Below are positions 18,410-27,413 of a stretch of DNA of 64,000 nucleotides, piece after piece; the stretch's first letter is position 1, and each line of letters starts with the position of its first letter. The notes under the pieces were generated by a model. The model did not search any database, was not told where the DNA came from, and saw only the letters and a program-made list of their open reading frames with translations. This DNA comes from Phyllobacterium sp. T1293. Lineage in GTDB: Bacteria > Pseudomonadota > Alphaproteobacteria > Rhizobiales > Rhizobiaceae. Location of the stretch: positions 304,501 through 368,500 of the forward strand of contig NZ_CP088274.1 of the NCBI RefSeq assembly GCF_020731415.2. Reading direction: 5' to 3'. Both the position numbers and the translations under genes were made by a program.

Positions 18410-18997
18410 TTATTGAATGGCTATCTTCATCTGAACAAACTCCGCCACCGACGAGGTGCCCAGTTTTTCAGAAATATTGGCCCTATGCGCATCGACCGTT
18501 CGCAGCGAAATGTTTAGGGCACCGGCAATTTCCCTCGAGCCCCATCCCCTGCAGACGAGGCTGAGGATTTCATTTTCACGGCGAGTTAATGTCGCCAGCA
18601 ACGTCTCTGTTTCGCGTTTTTCCAACGCAACCACGAGCGCACGATCTGCCTTGTTCAAGGCCTCGAATAATTGCTCCTGATCAACGGGCTTTGAAAGAAA
18701 GTCCACAACACCGGATTTGAATGCATCCCGGCAACTGTTCAAATCGCCATGTCCGGTGATGATTATGATCGGCCATATGATATCTCTCGATATCAGTTCC
18801 CTTTGGAGTTCCAGTCCCGACAGTTCGGGCATCTGCAAATCCAGAAGCAAATATCCGGGCGGTAGCGGATCAACCTTTTGGAGAAAGTCTACAGGATCGC
18901 TGAAGGTCACAACATCTATCTTGTAGGCTTCAAAGAGCAGGCAAAGCCCTTCTCTGACGGCAGAATCATCATCAACGAGGTAGACTGGATAGCGCAT
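18410..18997 (-). CDS. FixJ/NarL-type response regulator, orphan
   Basis: 195 residues. Receiver domain: VYLVDDDSAVREGLCLLFEAY (acidic pocket), YLLLDLQMPELSGLEL (phospho-accepting Asp), IIIITGHGDLNSCRDAFKSGVVDFLSKPVD (Thr, Lys). Output: LuxR-type helix-turn-helix LTRRENEILSLVCRGWGSREIAGALNISLRTVDAHRANISEKLG. The GDLNSCRDAFKSGVVDFLSKP layout is that of the FixJ/TtrR group. A start at 19030 is possible, but 18997 has AAGG upstream. No histidine kinase gene is next to it, which is unusual for this group. Confidence 0.9.
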   Translation of the reverse strand: MRYPVYLVDDDSAVREGLCLLFEAYKIDVVTFSDPVDFLQKVDPLPPGYLLLDLQMPELSGLELQRELISRDIIWPIIIITGHGDLNSCRDAFKSGVVDFLSKPVDQEQLFEALNKADRALVVALEKRETETLLATLTRRENEILSLVCRGWGSREIAGALNISLRTVDAHRANISEKLGTSSVAEFVQMKIAIQ

Positions 18998-19030
18998 CAA
19001 AGCATCACCTTGTCCGGTTGTGACAGACAT

Positions 19031-19829
19031 ATTGTAAATAGGGCGCCTTGGTCATTCAAGACACTAACTTTGTTGCCGGTCATACCGAACTTTCGACATC
19101 GAGAACGAACTCGAATTTGCAGTCTCCCAAGTGACGACCCGCGGGTGGTGACAAGTGCTACCGCTGACAGGCATGAACCCCATCATTCGGGATAGTGTCG
19201 CTGGAACACTCAAGCGGACAACGAAAGCCGATTCTCCCAATTTTGATGCCTGTGCGTAGGGGGGAATAGCACTTGAAACATCGTTCTTCCCCCAGATCGA
19301 ACTTGCGCCATTCACTCATGGATTCGAACCTGAAAAATATGTCGATGAAATACTGCCACAAGAATAGACTTCAACGATTTAACCATAGATGGTCTTGGCA
19401 ATCCGGCATTATGAAACCCCTTTATAAATCTCTATAGAATACGAATTCATTCAAAATAATGTTGCACCGGCGTAATAGGATCATAGCGCATGGGGATAAT
19501 ACATTCGTATTTGTACCTAGCGGTCTAATTCTGACCTTTGCATGTTGTGCATGATGTCAAATACGTTGCCCGAAACCTTTGACGCTCGACCCACACTGCA
19601 ACATTTTGCATGGCCAATTACTCGCAGCGAGCGCCGAGCCTTTAAATTCATCGAACACGCCATGGAACCGGCACGGGACGCCGCAAGGGATACCCAACCC
19701 TAGGTAGCCATACATATTTATTCTCATCTGAACGCGTACTACACTGCTCTAAGTTGCCTCACCTGAGAGGCTCGTCGGACACACGTTGGAAATAATGGCA
19801 AATGCCATCTACCACATACTGGACAAGGC
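19031..19829. other. About 800 bases without a convincing gene
   Basis: Short open stretches exist on both strands (for example 19064-19315 and 19158-19361 on minus) but none has a recognisable motif, ribosome site or coherent composition. No histidine kinase signature was found upstream of the FixJ-like regulator. Short palindromic words such as TGCATG-TTG-TGCATG stand near 19540. It may be a degraded gene or a regulatory region; I see no RNA gene in it. Confidence 0.5.
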
Positions 19830-20189
19830 ATGAATGATTTCCAGGCGGCATACCCGATCAAACCGCGAGAGTTATATCGTTTTAGGCGTGCAGCCCAAGA
19901 TGTTCTGATGATAGCCCTTTATCGAAACAAGATGAATCCTGCAGTCCTTAAATCAATCGTTGCTGACGATGCTGTAAACGCCATTATCACCCTGCTCATC
20001 CACGCACAACAAACGGACCAGGGACAAAAGTCGGCGAGGAGGCAAGTCCGCCGCGCAAAGATGGCGCACGTCGCCCAGGCACGAGCCTCCCGTGTCTCCT
20101 CGGCCGCTGCCAAACTCAAACAAAACAACGTCGATGAAAAAGCAAATGAGGTCGAGCAAAGCGTGGAAACCTGCGCAACGTCGAAGTAA
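19830..20189 (+). CDS. Hypothetical protein, small and basic
   Basis: 119 residues beginning MNDFQAAYPIKPRELYRFRRAAQDVLMIALYRNKMNPAVLKS, then a hydrophobic-amphipathic part (VADDAVNAIITLLIHAQQ) and a long lysine/arginine/alanine-rich tail that is probably helical. AAGG stands five bases before the ATG. No family recognised. It is flanked by regions without genes, so it could be a stray open frame; support is mainly length, ribosome site and a protein-like N-terminus. Confidence 0.4.
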   Translation: MNDFQAAYPIKPRELYRFRRAAQDVLMIALYRNKMNPAVLKSIVADDAVNAIITLLIHAQQTDQGQKSARRQVRRAKMAHVAQARASRVSSAAAKLKQNNVDEKANEVEQSVETCATSK

Positions 20190-20519
20190 CGGCGCTGGAA
20201 TGCTATTACGGCTAAGCTGACGGGCGATCAGTATTCCTCAAGCAAATCCATTGCAGCAACATTCAACAAGCCCGAGTGGTCAATAACACGGTCATTGACG
20301 CCCAAGACCCACGCGATGGGTAAATCATTGTTGCAGCGATTCGTCAGGATTTTCAGCGAAAGGTCATGCTGGTTCCCCTCCAACACGCAATCCCTTCGAC
20401 TGTATATCTGGTAAATGTGCAGTTCCATGAAGGTTTTGACATTTTACCATCCATACTGCTCATATAGCTCCCATGGACGGTTTGACCGTACAGTCAAAAA
20501 TGCCGATGCGGGAGCTAGC
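20190..20519. other. Leader region of the cyclopropane synthase gene, no gene seen
   Basis: 330 bases between the small hypothetical gene and cfa. A 66-codon minus-strand open stretch (20228-20428) has no recognisable features. The promoter of cfa is probably here, but no clear -35/-10 pair could be assigned. Confidence 0.5.
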
Positions 20520-21710
20520 ATGGACCTTGATTTGGACAATGGATCGACGAGGAAAGCAGCCCCGCAGCCTGTGACACCCAGCGGCACGAAAGCTTCCGCT
20601 ATCGGAACGCTGGGTAATCTTCTTGGTCGTGCCGGAATCCGGATTAATGGCGACGCTCCATGGGATATTCAGATCAAGGATGAAAGAGCCCCTACCCGCA
20701 TACTGGCTCAAGGCAGCTTGGGACTCGGTGAAAGCTACATGGATGGCTGGTGGGACTGCGCGTCGCTGGATATCTTCTTTGAACGGATATTTCAGGCCAA
20801 TCTGACAGAGCATGTCACGGCAAAAGACATTGTGCAGACATTAAAGGCACGTTTGCTCAACCTGCAAAATAGCAGGCGGTCATGGCAGGTCGGCAAGGCA
20901 CATTACGACGTTGGCAATGACCTCTTTTCTGCAATGCTCGATAGCCGCCTGACCTATTCCTGCGGATATTGGAGAGAGGCCGACAATCTCGAGGATGCGC
21001 AGGCAGCAAAGCTCGATCTCGTTTGCCGTAAGCTCGGCCTTCAACCTGGAATGCGGCTTCTGGACATTGGTTGCGGCTGGGGCAGCCTTATGCAATTTGC
21101 TTCAGAAAACTACGGCGTTTCCTGTGTTGGATTGACGATATCCAAGGAGCAGGCAGAGTTCGCGCGTCAAAAGCTAAGCGGACTGCCTGTGGAGTTTCGT
21201 CTGGCCGATTATCGCTCGTTCAATGTAGACGGTCAGGAGAAATTCGACCGTATCGCATCAATCGGCATGTTTGAGCATGTCGGCCACAAAAATTACGGCG
21301 CTTTTTTCGATACCAGCAAACGCAGTCTGGTCGCAGACGGATTGTTTCTGCTGCATACGATTGGAAGAAAACGCACCCGTAACGTCATAGACCCGTGGTT
21401 CGACCGCTATATTTTCCCCAACGGTGAACTGCCATCCCTGAATGAGATATCCACCAGTGTGGATGGCCGATTTGTCATCGAAGACGTTCATAATTTCGGC
21501 GCGGACTATGACAAGACATTAATGGCGTGGCATGCTCGATTTGAAGCGGCATGGCCGCAATTCGCGACAAAGTACGGCGAGCGGTTCTATCGGATGTGGC
21601 GATACTATCTCCTGTGCATGGCAGGATGTTTCCGGGCTCGCCAGATACAGCTTTGGCAAACGGTTCTCTCGCCATCGGGTGTTCCGGGGGGCCACCTCAG
21701 GCATTCCTGA
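20520..21710 (+). CDS. cfa: Cyclopropane-fatty-acyl-phospholipid synthase
   Basis: 396 residues. Adds a methylene group from S-adenosylmethionine to cis double bonds of membrane phospholipid acyl chains. Visible motifs: LGLGESYMDGWWDC (N-terminal domain), HYDVGNDLFSAMLDSRLTYSCGYW, SAM site LDIGCGWGSLMQFASENYGVSCVGLTISKEQ, active-site ASIGMFEHVGHKNY and the C-terminal GCFRARQIQLWQTVLS. The open frame begins at 20415, but MDLDLDNGS has GGAG at correct spacing. The last residues (GVPGGHLRHS) differ from the E. coli enzyme but the length is normal. Confidence 0.94.
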   Translation: MDLDLDNGSTRKAAPQPVTPSGTKASAIGTLGNLLGRAGIRINGDAPWDIQIKDERAPTRILAQGSLGLGESYMDGWWDCASLDIFFERIFQANLTEHVTAKDIVQTLKARLLNLQNSRRSWQVGKAHYDVGNDLFSAMLDSRLTYSCGYWREADNLEDAQAAKLDLVCRKLGLQPGMRLLDIGCGWGSLMQFASENYGVSCVGLTISKEQAEFARQKLSGLPVEFRLADYRSFNVDGQEKFDRIASIGMFEHVGHKNYGAFFDTSKRSLVADGLFLLHTIGRKRTRNVIDPWFDRYIFPNGELPSLNEISTSVDGRFVIEDVHNFGADYDKTLMAWHARFEAAWPQFATKYGERFYRMWRYYLLCMAGCFRARQIQLWQTVLSPSGVPGGHLRHS

Positions 21711-22014
21711 GCTGCGATGTAAGCCGCATTGAAACGTTGGGTTGCCTTGAGAACGAGAGGGATAACGACCTTGGCGTGAAGAGGCACCACGTCGGCGATC
21801 TGGCAACTGATATGATTGAGTTGCGCGCCGTGATTTGTCCTCCGGTCCTTCGACCTCTACCCGCACAAGATAGCTTTGGCGAACGTCCTTCTATCGGCAC
21901 GAATGCGAGAAACAATCAAATTCTGAACACGCTGCCGCATGACGACACATTGCGTTTCGATTCTTATCAAATCGCAACGCGATAATTTGCATAGCTAATA
22001 TGCAACTTTGTATG
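21711..22014. other. Intergenic region between cfa and the sRNA, no gene seen
   Basis: About 300 bases. Overlapping open stretches on both strands (21551-21985 plus, 21697-21915 minus) lack motifs and ribosome sites. The minus-strand stretch contains a protein-like run (VVPLHAKVVIPLVLKAT) that might be the tail of a lost gene, but this is too weak to call. Confidence 0.4.
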
Positions 22015-22042
22015 TTGCTCCAAATTTAAGCGATGCTATTTT
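22015..22042 (+). promoter_or_regulatory. Candidate sigma-70 promoter of the sRNA
   Basis: TTGCTC (22015-22020), 16-base spacer, TATTTT (22037-22042). A start six or seven bases later falls at the first base of hairpin 1 of the predicted sRNA. Confidence 0.55.
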
Positions 22043-22048
22043 GAGGAT

Positions 22049-22154
22049 GTTAGGTTCTTTCCTCCCAGAAATCCTAACGCCGAATGCAGCAACCTCCTCC
22101 CTGCTGCATTTACAATCAAGGCCCAGCGCACCTCCTCCCGCGTTGGGCATTTTT
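22049..22154 (+). ncRNA. Candidate trans-acting sRNA with three anti-Shine-Dalgarno loops (alpha-r14/NfeR1-like)
   Basis: Three successive hairpins each show a C/U-rich loop complementary to ribosome binding sites. Hairpin 1: GTTAGG-TTCT / AGAA-CCTAAC around TTCCTCCC (22049-22078). Hairpin 2: GCAGCA / TGCTGC around ACCTCCTCCC (22086-22107). Hairpin 3: GCCCAGCGC / GCGTTGGGC around ACCTCCTCCC (22121-22148), followed by ATTTTT, a Rho-independent terminator. No coding gene ends here, so the terminator belongs to this RNA. This architecture is the hallmark of the rhizobial alpha-r14 family (NfeR1), which base-pairs with ribosome sites of transporter mRNAs. The 5' end is estimated from the promoter. 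Confidence 0.85.
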
Positions 22155-22269
22155 GCTTTGCTCCCCCCCCGCGTAATCGCGAAAAATCATTACATTGCAT
22201 CGAAGTGGATGGTCGTAATCATCCATGTTTTGACGCTCTTTGTGTTTTCTCCCATGTTTCTACAACCTA

Positions 22270-22278
22270 TGGTATAAT
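22270..22278 (+). promoter_or_regulatory. Extended -10 promoter of the small membrane protein gene
   Basis: TG-N-TATAAT (22270-22278), a perfect extended -10 element, 35 bases upstream of the ATG at 22313. No good -35 at 17 bases, as is usual for extended -10 promoters. Confidence 0.6.
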
Positions 22279-22312
22279 CCGTGAGGTAACAGTTTCAAAA
22301 AGGAGAAACTTT

Positions 22313-22486
22313 ATGCAACTGAGCGCACCTACGAAAATTGTGTTTATTATCGCGGTGATACTGGCTGTGTTATCGCTGCTTCCGGTGGTCGGAATCGCGG
22401 TGGGAGTTCTTGGCGCTTACAGCTATTGGTTGCTGCTTGTTGCTTTTATCGTACTTGCAGCCGGTAGCCTGTTTAAAGGCGTTTAA
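22313..22486 (+). CDS. Small two-helix membrane protein
   Basis: 57 residues: a short N-terminal part (MQLSAPTK) and two strongly hydrophobic segments (IVFIIAVILAVLSLLPVVGIAV and YSYWLLLVAFIVLAAGSLF). An AAGGAG ribosome site and an extended -10 promoter directly upstream make it a real gene. The function is unknown; such tiny proteins often bind larger membrane complexes. It follows the sRNA terminator, so it is transcribed separately. Confidence 0.8.
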   Translation: MQLSAPTKIVFIIAVILAVLSLLPVVGIAVGVLGAYSYWLLLVAFIVLAAGSLFKGV

Positions 22487-22568
22487 AACCAGCGAACTGT
22501 TCGCCAAATCGCCACCCGGCGATAAACGCCATCTGCCATCTCACGAGCCACAACTCGTGGGTTGAGTA

Positions 22569-23465
22569 CTATTCTGCGTCCACATCAGCAATGCGGGTCG
22601 GAATGCTGGCATACATTCCAGTTGTGCGGAACTCAGTTGGGCTTGCCCCATATATCCGCCTGAACACCTTTGAAAAATAATTGGCATCGTCAAAACCGGT
22701 CATGATCGCAACCTCCTTAACCGGCAGGAAGGCTGCATTTGTCAGAAGCTTAGTTGCGCGCTGCATGCGCTTCTGCAGGACAAATTCCGCCGGTGGTAGA
22801 CCTTCACACTCGGCAAAGACGCGCGAGAAATGCGCACGGCTGAGGCCAGAAACATGTGCCAGTTCTTCAACGGGAAGTGGTTTATCGAGATTGGCACTGA
22901 TGTGATCAATGACCGGCTGCATGACCGTCTTCTCATGCTGATCAACCGGGTGCGAGCCGAACACGCCATCGTAAAGTGCCATGGCTGCTTCATAGGCAAT
23001 GGCGGACGCGCGGCCCGCTGTTTCCGCATCCATGATCAGGCGCATGCTGCAATCGGCAAGATGCTCGATCGTCTCACTTGGCAGCTTCAAAACTGGTCCC
23101 TGAGCCGCAAGAATCGAGCGATGAATGCGCAATGCTTCCTCACCATTCATCGAAATCCAGAAATACTCCCAGTGATCGCCCTTCTCCAGCCAATAGCGGT
23201 GGTTGTGTGGCACAAGTACGAGCAGAGTTTCACCCTCCCGCACCTTATAGTTCCGGTTTTCATAGCGCAGCGTACCCGTTCCGCTGATCGTATGTTGCAG
23301 GACAGTAAAGGGGGTTTGTCCCCGCTTGCGGCCATCCCAATCATAGGTTTCATTGCGGCGCACTTCATAACCGGTGCTGGTTGGCATGGTGTGAAGCGTG
23401 TGGCGCCCCCGCGGCAGGGAAACCGTCTTCATGGTATGCCCAGTATCGATCAGTTTTCGCAGCAC
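22569..23465 (-). CDS. AraC family activator of the alpha-galactoside locus (AgpT-like)
   Basis: 298 residues from a GTG start. N-terminal cupin sensor (HTISGTGTLRYENRNYKVREGETLLVLVPHNHRYWLEKGDHWEYFWISMNGEEA) and C-terminal DNA-binding part (SGLSRAHFSRVFAECEGLPPAEFVLQKRM, VKEVAIMTGFDDANYFSKVFRRIYGASPTEFR). The frame is open to 24347, but GTG 23465 has GAGGG seven bases upstream; ATG 23432 is an alternative. It is divergent from the GH4/AgpA operon by 198 bases, the position of AgpT in Sinorhizobium meliloti, where it is needed for melibiose and raffinose induction. Confidence 0.9.
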   Translation of the reverse strand: MLRKLIDTGHTMKTVSLPRGRHTLHTMPTSTGYEVRRNETYDWDGRKRGQTPFTVLQHTISGTGTLRYENRNYKVREGETLLVLVPHNHRYWLEKGDHWEYFWISMNGEEALRIHRSILAAQGPVLKLPSETIEHLADCSMRLIMDAETAGRASAIAYEAAMALYDGVFGSHPVDQHEKTVMQPVIDHISANLDKPLPVEELAHVSGLSRAHFSRVFAECEGLPPAEFVLQKRMQRATKLLTNAAFLPVKEVAIMTGFDDANYFSKVFRRIYGASPTEFRTTGMYASIPTRIADVDAE

Positions 23466-23663
23466 AAAATTACCCTCAAAAGCATAATCCCTCTCTAGTC
23501 GCTCCCATGAATATACGCATAATGCTAAGTAAGAACAGCAGATGAACTGTTTGCGACCAATGTTGAAAGAGGGAAAGACAGGAAAAAAACCTGATCTTGG
23601 AGAGCGCTTGAAAGCCGGGCTCCGCCGTATTGTTCTTATCCGTTCCGAATGATCGAGGTCGAC

Positions 23664-25136
23664 ATGAGCAGTTTCAAAATCGCTATCATTGGCGCTGGCA
23701 GCGTGGGTTTCACAAAAAAGCTCTTCACCGACATTCTCTGCGTGCCGGAATTCAAGGATATTGAATTCGCGCTTACTGACATCAGCGAACATAACCTCAA
23801 GATGATCAAGGCAATTCTGGATCGTGTTGTTGAGGCCAATAATCTTCCGACGCGCGTTACCGCCACGACAGACCGGCGCAAGGCCATCGACGGCGCTCGC
23901 TATATTATAAGCTGTGTACGTGTGGGTGGACTTGAGGCCTATGCGGACGATATCCGCATTCCCTTGAAATATGGCATAGACCAGTGTGTGGGCGATACAA
24001 TCTGCGCCGGTGGTATCCTCTATGGACAGCGCAACATTCCTGTCATTCTCGATTTCTGCAAGGACATCCGTGAGCTTGCTGAACCCGGTGCAAGGTTCCT
24101 GAACTATGCCAATCCCATGGCCATGAATACCTGGGCCGCTATCGAATATGGCAAGGTGGATACGATAGGGCTTTGCCATGGCGTCCAGCATGGCGCGGAA
24201 CAGATCGCAGAAATTCTCGGCGCCAAATCCAAGGATGAACTTGACTACATCTGCTCGGGCATCAACCACCAGACATGGTTTGTCGATATCCGCCTGCGCG
24301 GCCGCAAGATCGGCAAGGATGAACTCATTGCCGCGTTCGAAGCCCACCCGGTTTTCTCACAACAGGAAAAGCTGCGCATTGATGTTCTCAAGCGTTTCGG
24401 CGTCTATTCCACCGAAAGCAACGGCCACCTCTCGGAATACCTGCCCTGGTATCGCAAGCGTCCTGATGAGATCGCCAAATGGATCGACATGTCCGACTGG
24501 ATTCATGGTGAGACTGGCGGGTATCTGCGTTATTCGACGGAAACGCGGAACTGGTTTGAAACCGAGTTTCCGCAATTTCTGGAGGCCGCAGCTAAGCCTA
24601 TCAATCCCACCCGCCGTTCCAATGAGCACGCCAGCCATATTCTTGAGGCACTGGAAACCGGGCGCGTCTATCGCGGCCATTTCAACACGCGCAATACCGG
24701 CATCATCACCAATCTGCCCGCCGATGCGATTATTGAATCGCCGGGGTTTGTCGACAGGTTTGGTATCAACATGGTCTCCGGCATCACATTGCCGGAGGCG
24801 TGTGCAGCCACATGCATTTCATCTATCAATGTGCAGCGCATGGCCGTCCATGCCGCAATCAGCGGCGATATCGATCTTTTGAAACTGGCCGTTCTGCACG
24901 ATCCATTGGTCGGCGCGGTATGCACCCCGGAAGAGGTCTGGCAGATGGTCGATGAAATGATCGTCGCCCAAGCCCAATGGCTACCGCAATATGCCCATGC
25001 GATTGACGATGCGAAAGAGCGGTTGCGCCATAAGTCCGTAGCGACGCGCGAATGGAAGGGCGTCGCCAGCCGCTCAATACGCTCCATCGAAGAACTGAGA
25101 GCAGAAAAAGCATTGATGAAACAGGCCACGAATTAA
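23664..25136 (+). CDS. Alpha-galactosidase/alpha-glucosidase, glycoside hydrolase family 4 (first copy)
   Basis: 490 residues. GH4 enzymes are cytosolic and use NAD+ and Mn2+ in a redox-elimination mechanism. Seen: Rossmann loop IAIIGAGSVGFTKKLFTDI, NYANPMAMNTWAAI, metal and catalytic segment TIGLCHGVQHGAEQI with Cys and His, and YICSGINHQTWFVD (His). It is the first gene of the agp-type operon and should hydrolyse imported alpha-galactosides such as melibiose or raffinose. The start MSSFK at 23664 has GAGG upstream; an in-frame ATG lies 15 bases earlier. Confidence 0.93.
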   Translation: MSSFKIAIIGAGSVGFTKKLFTDILCVPEFKDIEFALTDISEHNLKMIKAILDRVVEANNLPTRVTATTDRRKAIDGARYIISCVRVGGLEAYADDIRIPLKYGIDQCVGDTICAGGILYGQRNIPVILDFCKDIRELAEPGARFLNYANPMAMNTWAAIEYGKVDTIGLCHGVQHGAEQIAEILGAKSKDELDYICSGINHQTWFVDIRLRGRKIGKDELIAAFEAHPVFSQQEKLRIDVLKRFGVYSTESNGHLSEYLPWYRKRPDEIAKWIDMSDWIHGETGGYLRYSTETRNWFETEFPQFLEAAAKPINPTRRSNEHASHILEALETGRVYRGHFNTRNTGIITNLPADAIIESPGFVDRFGINMVSGITLPEACAATCISSINVQRMAVHAAISGDIDLLKLAVLHDPLVGAVCTPEEVWQMVDEMIVAQAQWLPQYAHAIDDAKERLRHKSVATREWKGVASRSIRSIEELRAEKALMKQATN

Positions 25137-25213
25137 TTTTTTCCGGCCGCTTTCCCCTCTTGGAGGAGACGGGGTAGCGACATGAGCCGGGCCAGATTGA
25201 AGAGGGAGAGACG

Positions 25214-27289
25214 ATGAGCCATTTTCGCTATTTGAGTACACTCGCCATAGGTGTTTCAATGCTGGCTTTTCCGGTATTGGCATCTGAGCCAACCGTTCCG
25301 CCGGAACCGCCGTCTTTCAAAGCACAGGCAAAAATCTCATATGTCTCCAGAGATGCAATTCTCGAATTCAAAGCCCTGCCCGCTTATCATGAACCTGATT
25401 GGGTCACTGAAAAATTTGTAAAAGCTGGCAAGCTTCCAGCTGTTAAAGACCGGCTACCGAAGGAACCGCTTGTCTATAAGACAGGAAATATGCCCGATGG
25501 TATCGGTGTCTATGGTGATACATTGCGCCATGTCATTGGCGGACGGCCGGAGGGTTGGAACTATATCGGCGGCCAATCGCAAGGCTATGGCGGTATCGAC
25601 ATTGGCCTGTCTGAATGTCTGACCCGAACTGCACCGCTCTTTCAGGTTGAAGCAACGGATGTCGAGCCCTTGCCAAATCTGGCTAAGGGGTGGGAATGGT
25701 CAGCTGATGGCCACACCCTGACCATGCATCTCATTGAAGGTGCAAAATGGTCCGATGGCGCGCCGTTCGATGCGGATGATGTGATGTTCTATTGGGATGA
25801 CAATGTCATTGATCCCAATGTTTCACCACTCAATGGTGCAACCCAGGAGACGTTCGGGATTGGCACAACGCTGAAGAAAATTGATGCCTATACCGTCGAA
25901 TGGACATTCAAGAATGCTTTCCCGCGCCAGTATCTTTACGCCATGGCCTATGGAACATTCTGTCCGGGTCCAGCACATATCCTCAAGACGAAGCACCCAA
26001 AATACGCTGCAACAACCTATGATCAATACAAGAACGGTTTCCCGCCTGAGTATATGAACATGCCGGTTATGGGGGCCTGGGTTCCAGTCGAGTACAGGCC
26101 TGACGATATTATCGTGCTTCGCCGCAACCCTTATTACTGGAAGGTGGACGAGGCTGGCAATCAGCTGCCCTATGTCAACGAGATGCATTATAAGCTCTCA
26201 ACCTGGGCTGATCGCGATGTCCAGACGGTTGCGGGTTCAGCCGATTTCTCCAATCTCGAACAGCCGGAAAATTTCGTGGAGTCGCTGAAACGTGCCGCAC
26301 AGGACAACGCCCCTGCCCGGCTTGCCTTCGGCCCGCGTCTCATCGGCTACAATCTCGATATGAACTTTTCGGCCAATGGCTGGGGCGCACCCGATGCGCG
26401 CGGTCAAGCTGTTCGCGAACTCAATCGCAACGAGCACTTCCGCAAGGCTGTGACCATGGCGATAGACCGGAAGAAATTGGGCGAAGCGCTTGTCAAAGGC
26501 CCTTTCACCGCGATCTATCCCGGCGGGCTGTCATCGGCAACGAGCTTCTATGACAGGCAATCCACCGTCTATTATCCCTTTGATTTGGAAGGCGCAAAGG
26601 CAGAGCTGGCAAAGGCCGGTCTGAAGGACACCGACGGCAATGGCATTGTCAACTTTCCGCCTGACAAAGCAGGTGGCAAGGATGTGGAAATCACCCTTCT
26701 GGTGAACAATGCCTACAACACTGACAAGAACCTTGCGGAAGGCGTGATCGGCCAGCTGCAAAAGCTTGGCCTGCGCGTCATTATCAATGCCGTGGACGCC
26801 AACCAGCGCGATGCCGCCAATTTCGGTGGACGGTTCGACTGGATGATCTGGCGCAACAATTCGGAACTCGCCTCTGTCGTACAGAACACCGAACAATTGG
26901 CTCCGGTGGGCCCCCGCACCAGCTGGAACCATCGCGCTCCGGAAAATGGTCAGCTGGATCTGATGCCCTTCGAAGAAGAGATGGTGAAGATCGTCAACAA
27001 GTTCATCTCAAGCCAGGATAACGCCGAACGAACCGAGCTGATGAAGCAGTACCAGAAAGTCTACACGACAAACGTGAACACGGTCGGATTAACGGAATTC
27101 GCCGGTGCTCTGGTTATCAACAAGCGCTTCTCCAACATTCCGTCCGGCGCGCCAATATTCATGTTCAACTGGGCCGAGGACGCCATCATCCGCGAGCGCG
27201 TGTTCGTCAAGGCGGACAAGCAGGGTGATTATGAACTGTACCCACAGCAATTACCCGGAAAGCCGGGCGGGCCCGGCCCGATGAACTGA
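25214..27289 (+). CDS. agpA: Alpha-galactoside-binding periplasmic protein (AgpA-like)
   Basis: 691 residues, long for SBP family 5 and matching AgpA of Sinorhizobium. Signal peptide MSHFRYLSTLAIGVSMLAFPVLAS. An N-terminal extension of about 80 residues (DWVTEKFVKAGKLPAVKDRLPKEPLVY) precedes the family core: NLAKGWEWSADGHTLTMHLIEGAKWSDGAPFDADDVMFYWDD and RRNPYYWKVDEAGNQLPYVNEM. Although peptide-binding in fold, this subgroup binds sugars. It is followed by a strong hairpin and the permease genes. GAGAG lies before the ATG. Confidence 0.9.
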   Translation: MSHFRYLSTLAIGVSMLAFPVLASEPTVPPEPPSFKAQAKISYVSRDAILEFKALPAYHEPDWVTEKFVKAGKLPAVKDRLPKEPLVYKTGNMPDGIGVYGDTLRHVIGGRPEGWNYIGGQSQGYGGIDIGLSECLTRTAPLFQVEATDVEPLPNLAKGWEWSADGHTLTMHLIEGAKWSDGAPFDADDVMFYWDDNVIDPNVSPLNGATQETFGIGTTLKKIDAYTVEWTFKNAFPRQYLYAMAYGTFCPGPAHILKTKHPKYAATTYDQYKNGFPPEYMNMPVMGAWVPVEYRPDDIIVLRRNPYYWKVDEAGNQLPYVNEMHYKLSTWADRDVQTVAGSADFSNLEQPENFVESLKRAAQDNAPARLAFGPRLIGYNLDMNFSANGWGAPDARGQAVRELNRNEHFRKAVTMAIDRKKLGEALVKGPFTAIYPGGLSSATSFYDRQSTVYYPFDLEGAKAELAKAGLKDTDGNGIVNFPPDKAGGKDVEITLLVNNAYNTDKNLAEGVIGQLQKLGLRVIINAVDANQRDAANFGGRFDWMIWRNNSELASVVQNTEQLAPVGPRTSWNHRAPENGQLDLMPFEEEMVKIVNKFISSQDNAERTELMKQYQKVYTTNVNTVGLTEFAGALVINKRFSNIPSGAPIFMFNWAEDAIIRERVFVKADKQGDYELYPQQLPGKPGGPGPMN

Positions 27290-27310
27290 GCCTCCCAAGG
27301 ACTCTGGCCG

Positions 27311-27336
27311 GCCGGTCGCACTGCGGTGCGGCCGGC
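27311..27336 (+). terminator. Intercistronic stem-loop between binding-protein and permease genes
   Basis: 11-bp stem (GCCGGTCGCAC / GTGCGGCCGGC with one G-U pair in RNA) and a TGCG loop, 22 bases after the binding-protein stop and not followed by T. Typical of structures that shield the 3' end of binding-protein mRNA so that it is made in excess over the membrane subunits. Confidence 0.6.
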
Positions 27337-27413
27337 TCATCAACCGAACAAGTCGATGGTGTGAATGTGTTCATACCTGTTTCGAAACCAACACAAGAGA
27401 AGTGAACCGGCCC

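Noticed and set aside
19315..19335. T-loop-like sequence GGTTCGAATCC on the minus strand
   Set aside because: The flanking bases do not form a 5-bp T stem or acceptor stem and no anticodon arm lies upstream, so it is not a tRNA or a clear attachment-site remnant.
23466..24347. 590-residue minus-strand frame extending the AraC regulator upstream
   Set aside because: The extension lies wholly opposite the GH4 gene and has no conserved domain; the regulator starts at the GTG with a ribosome site at 23465.
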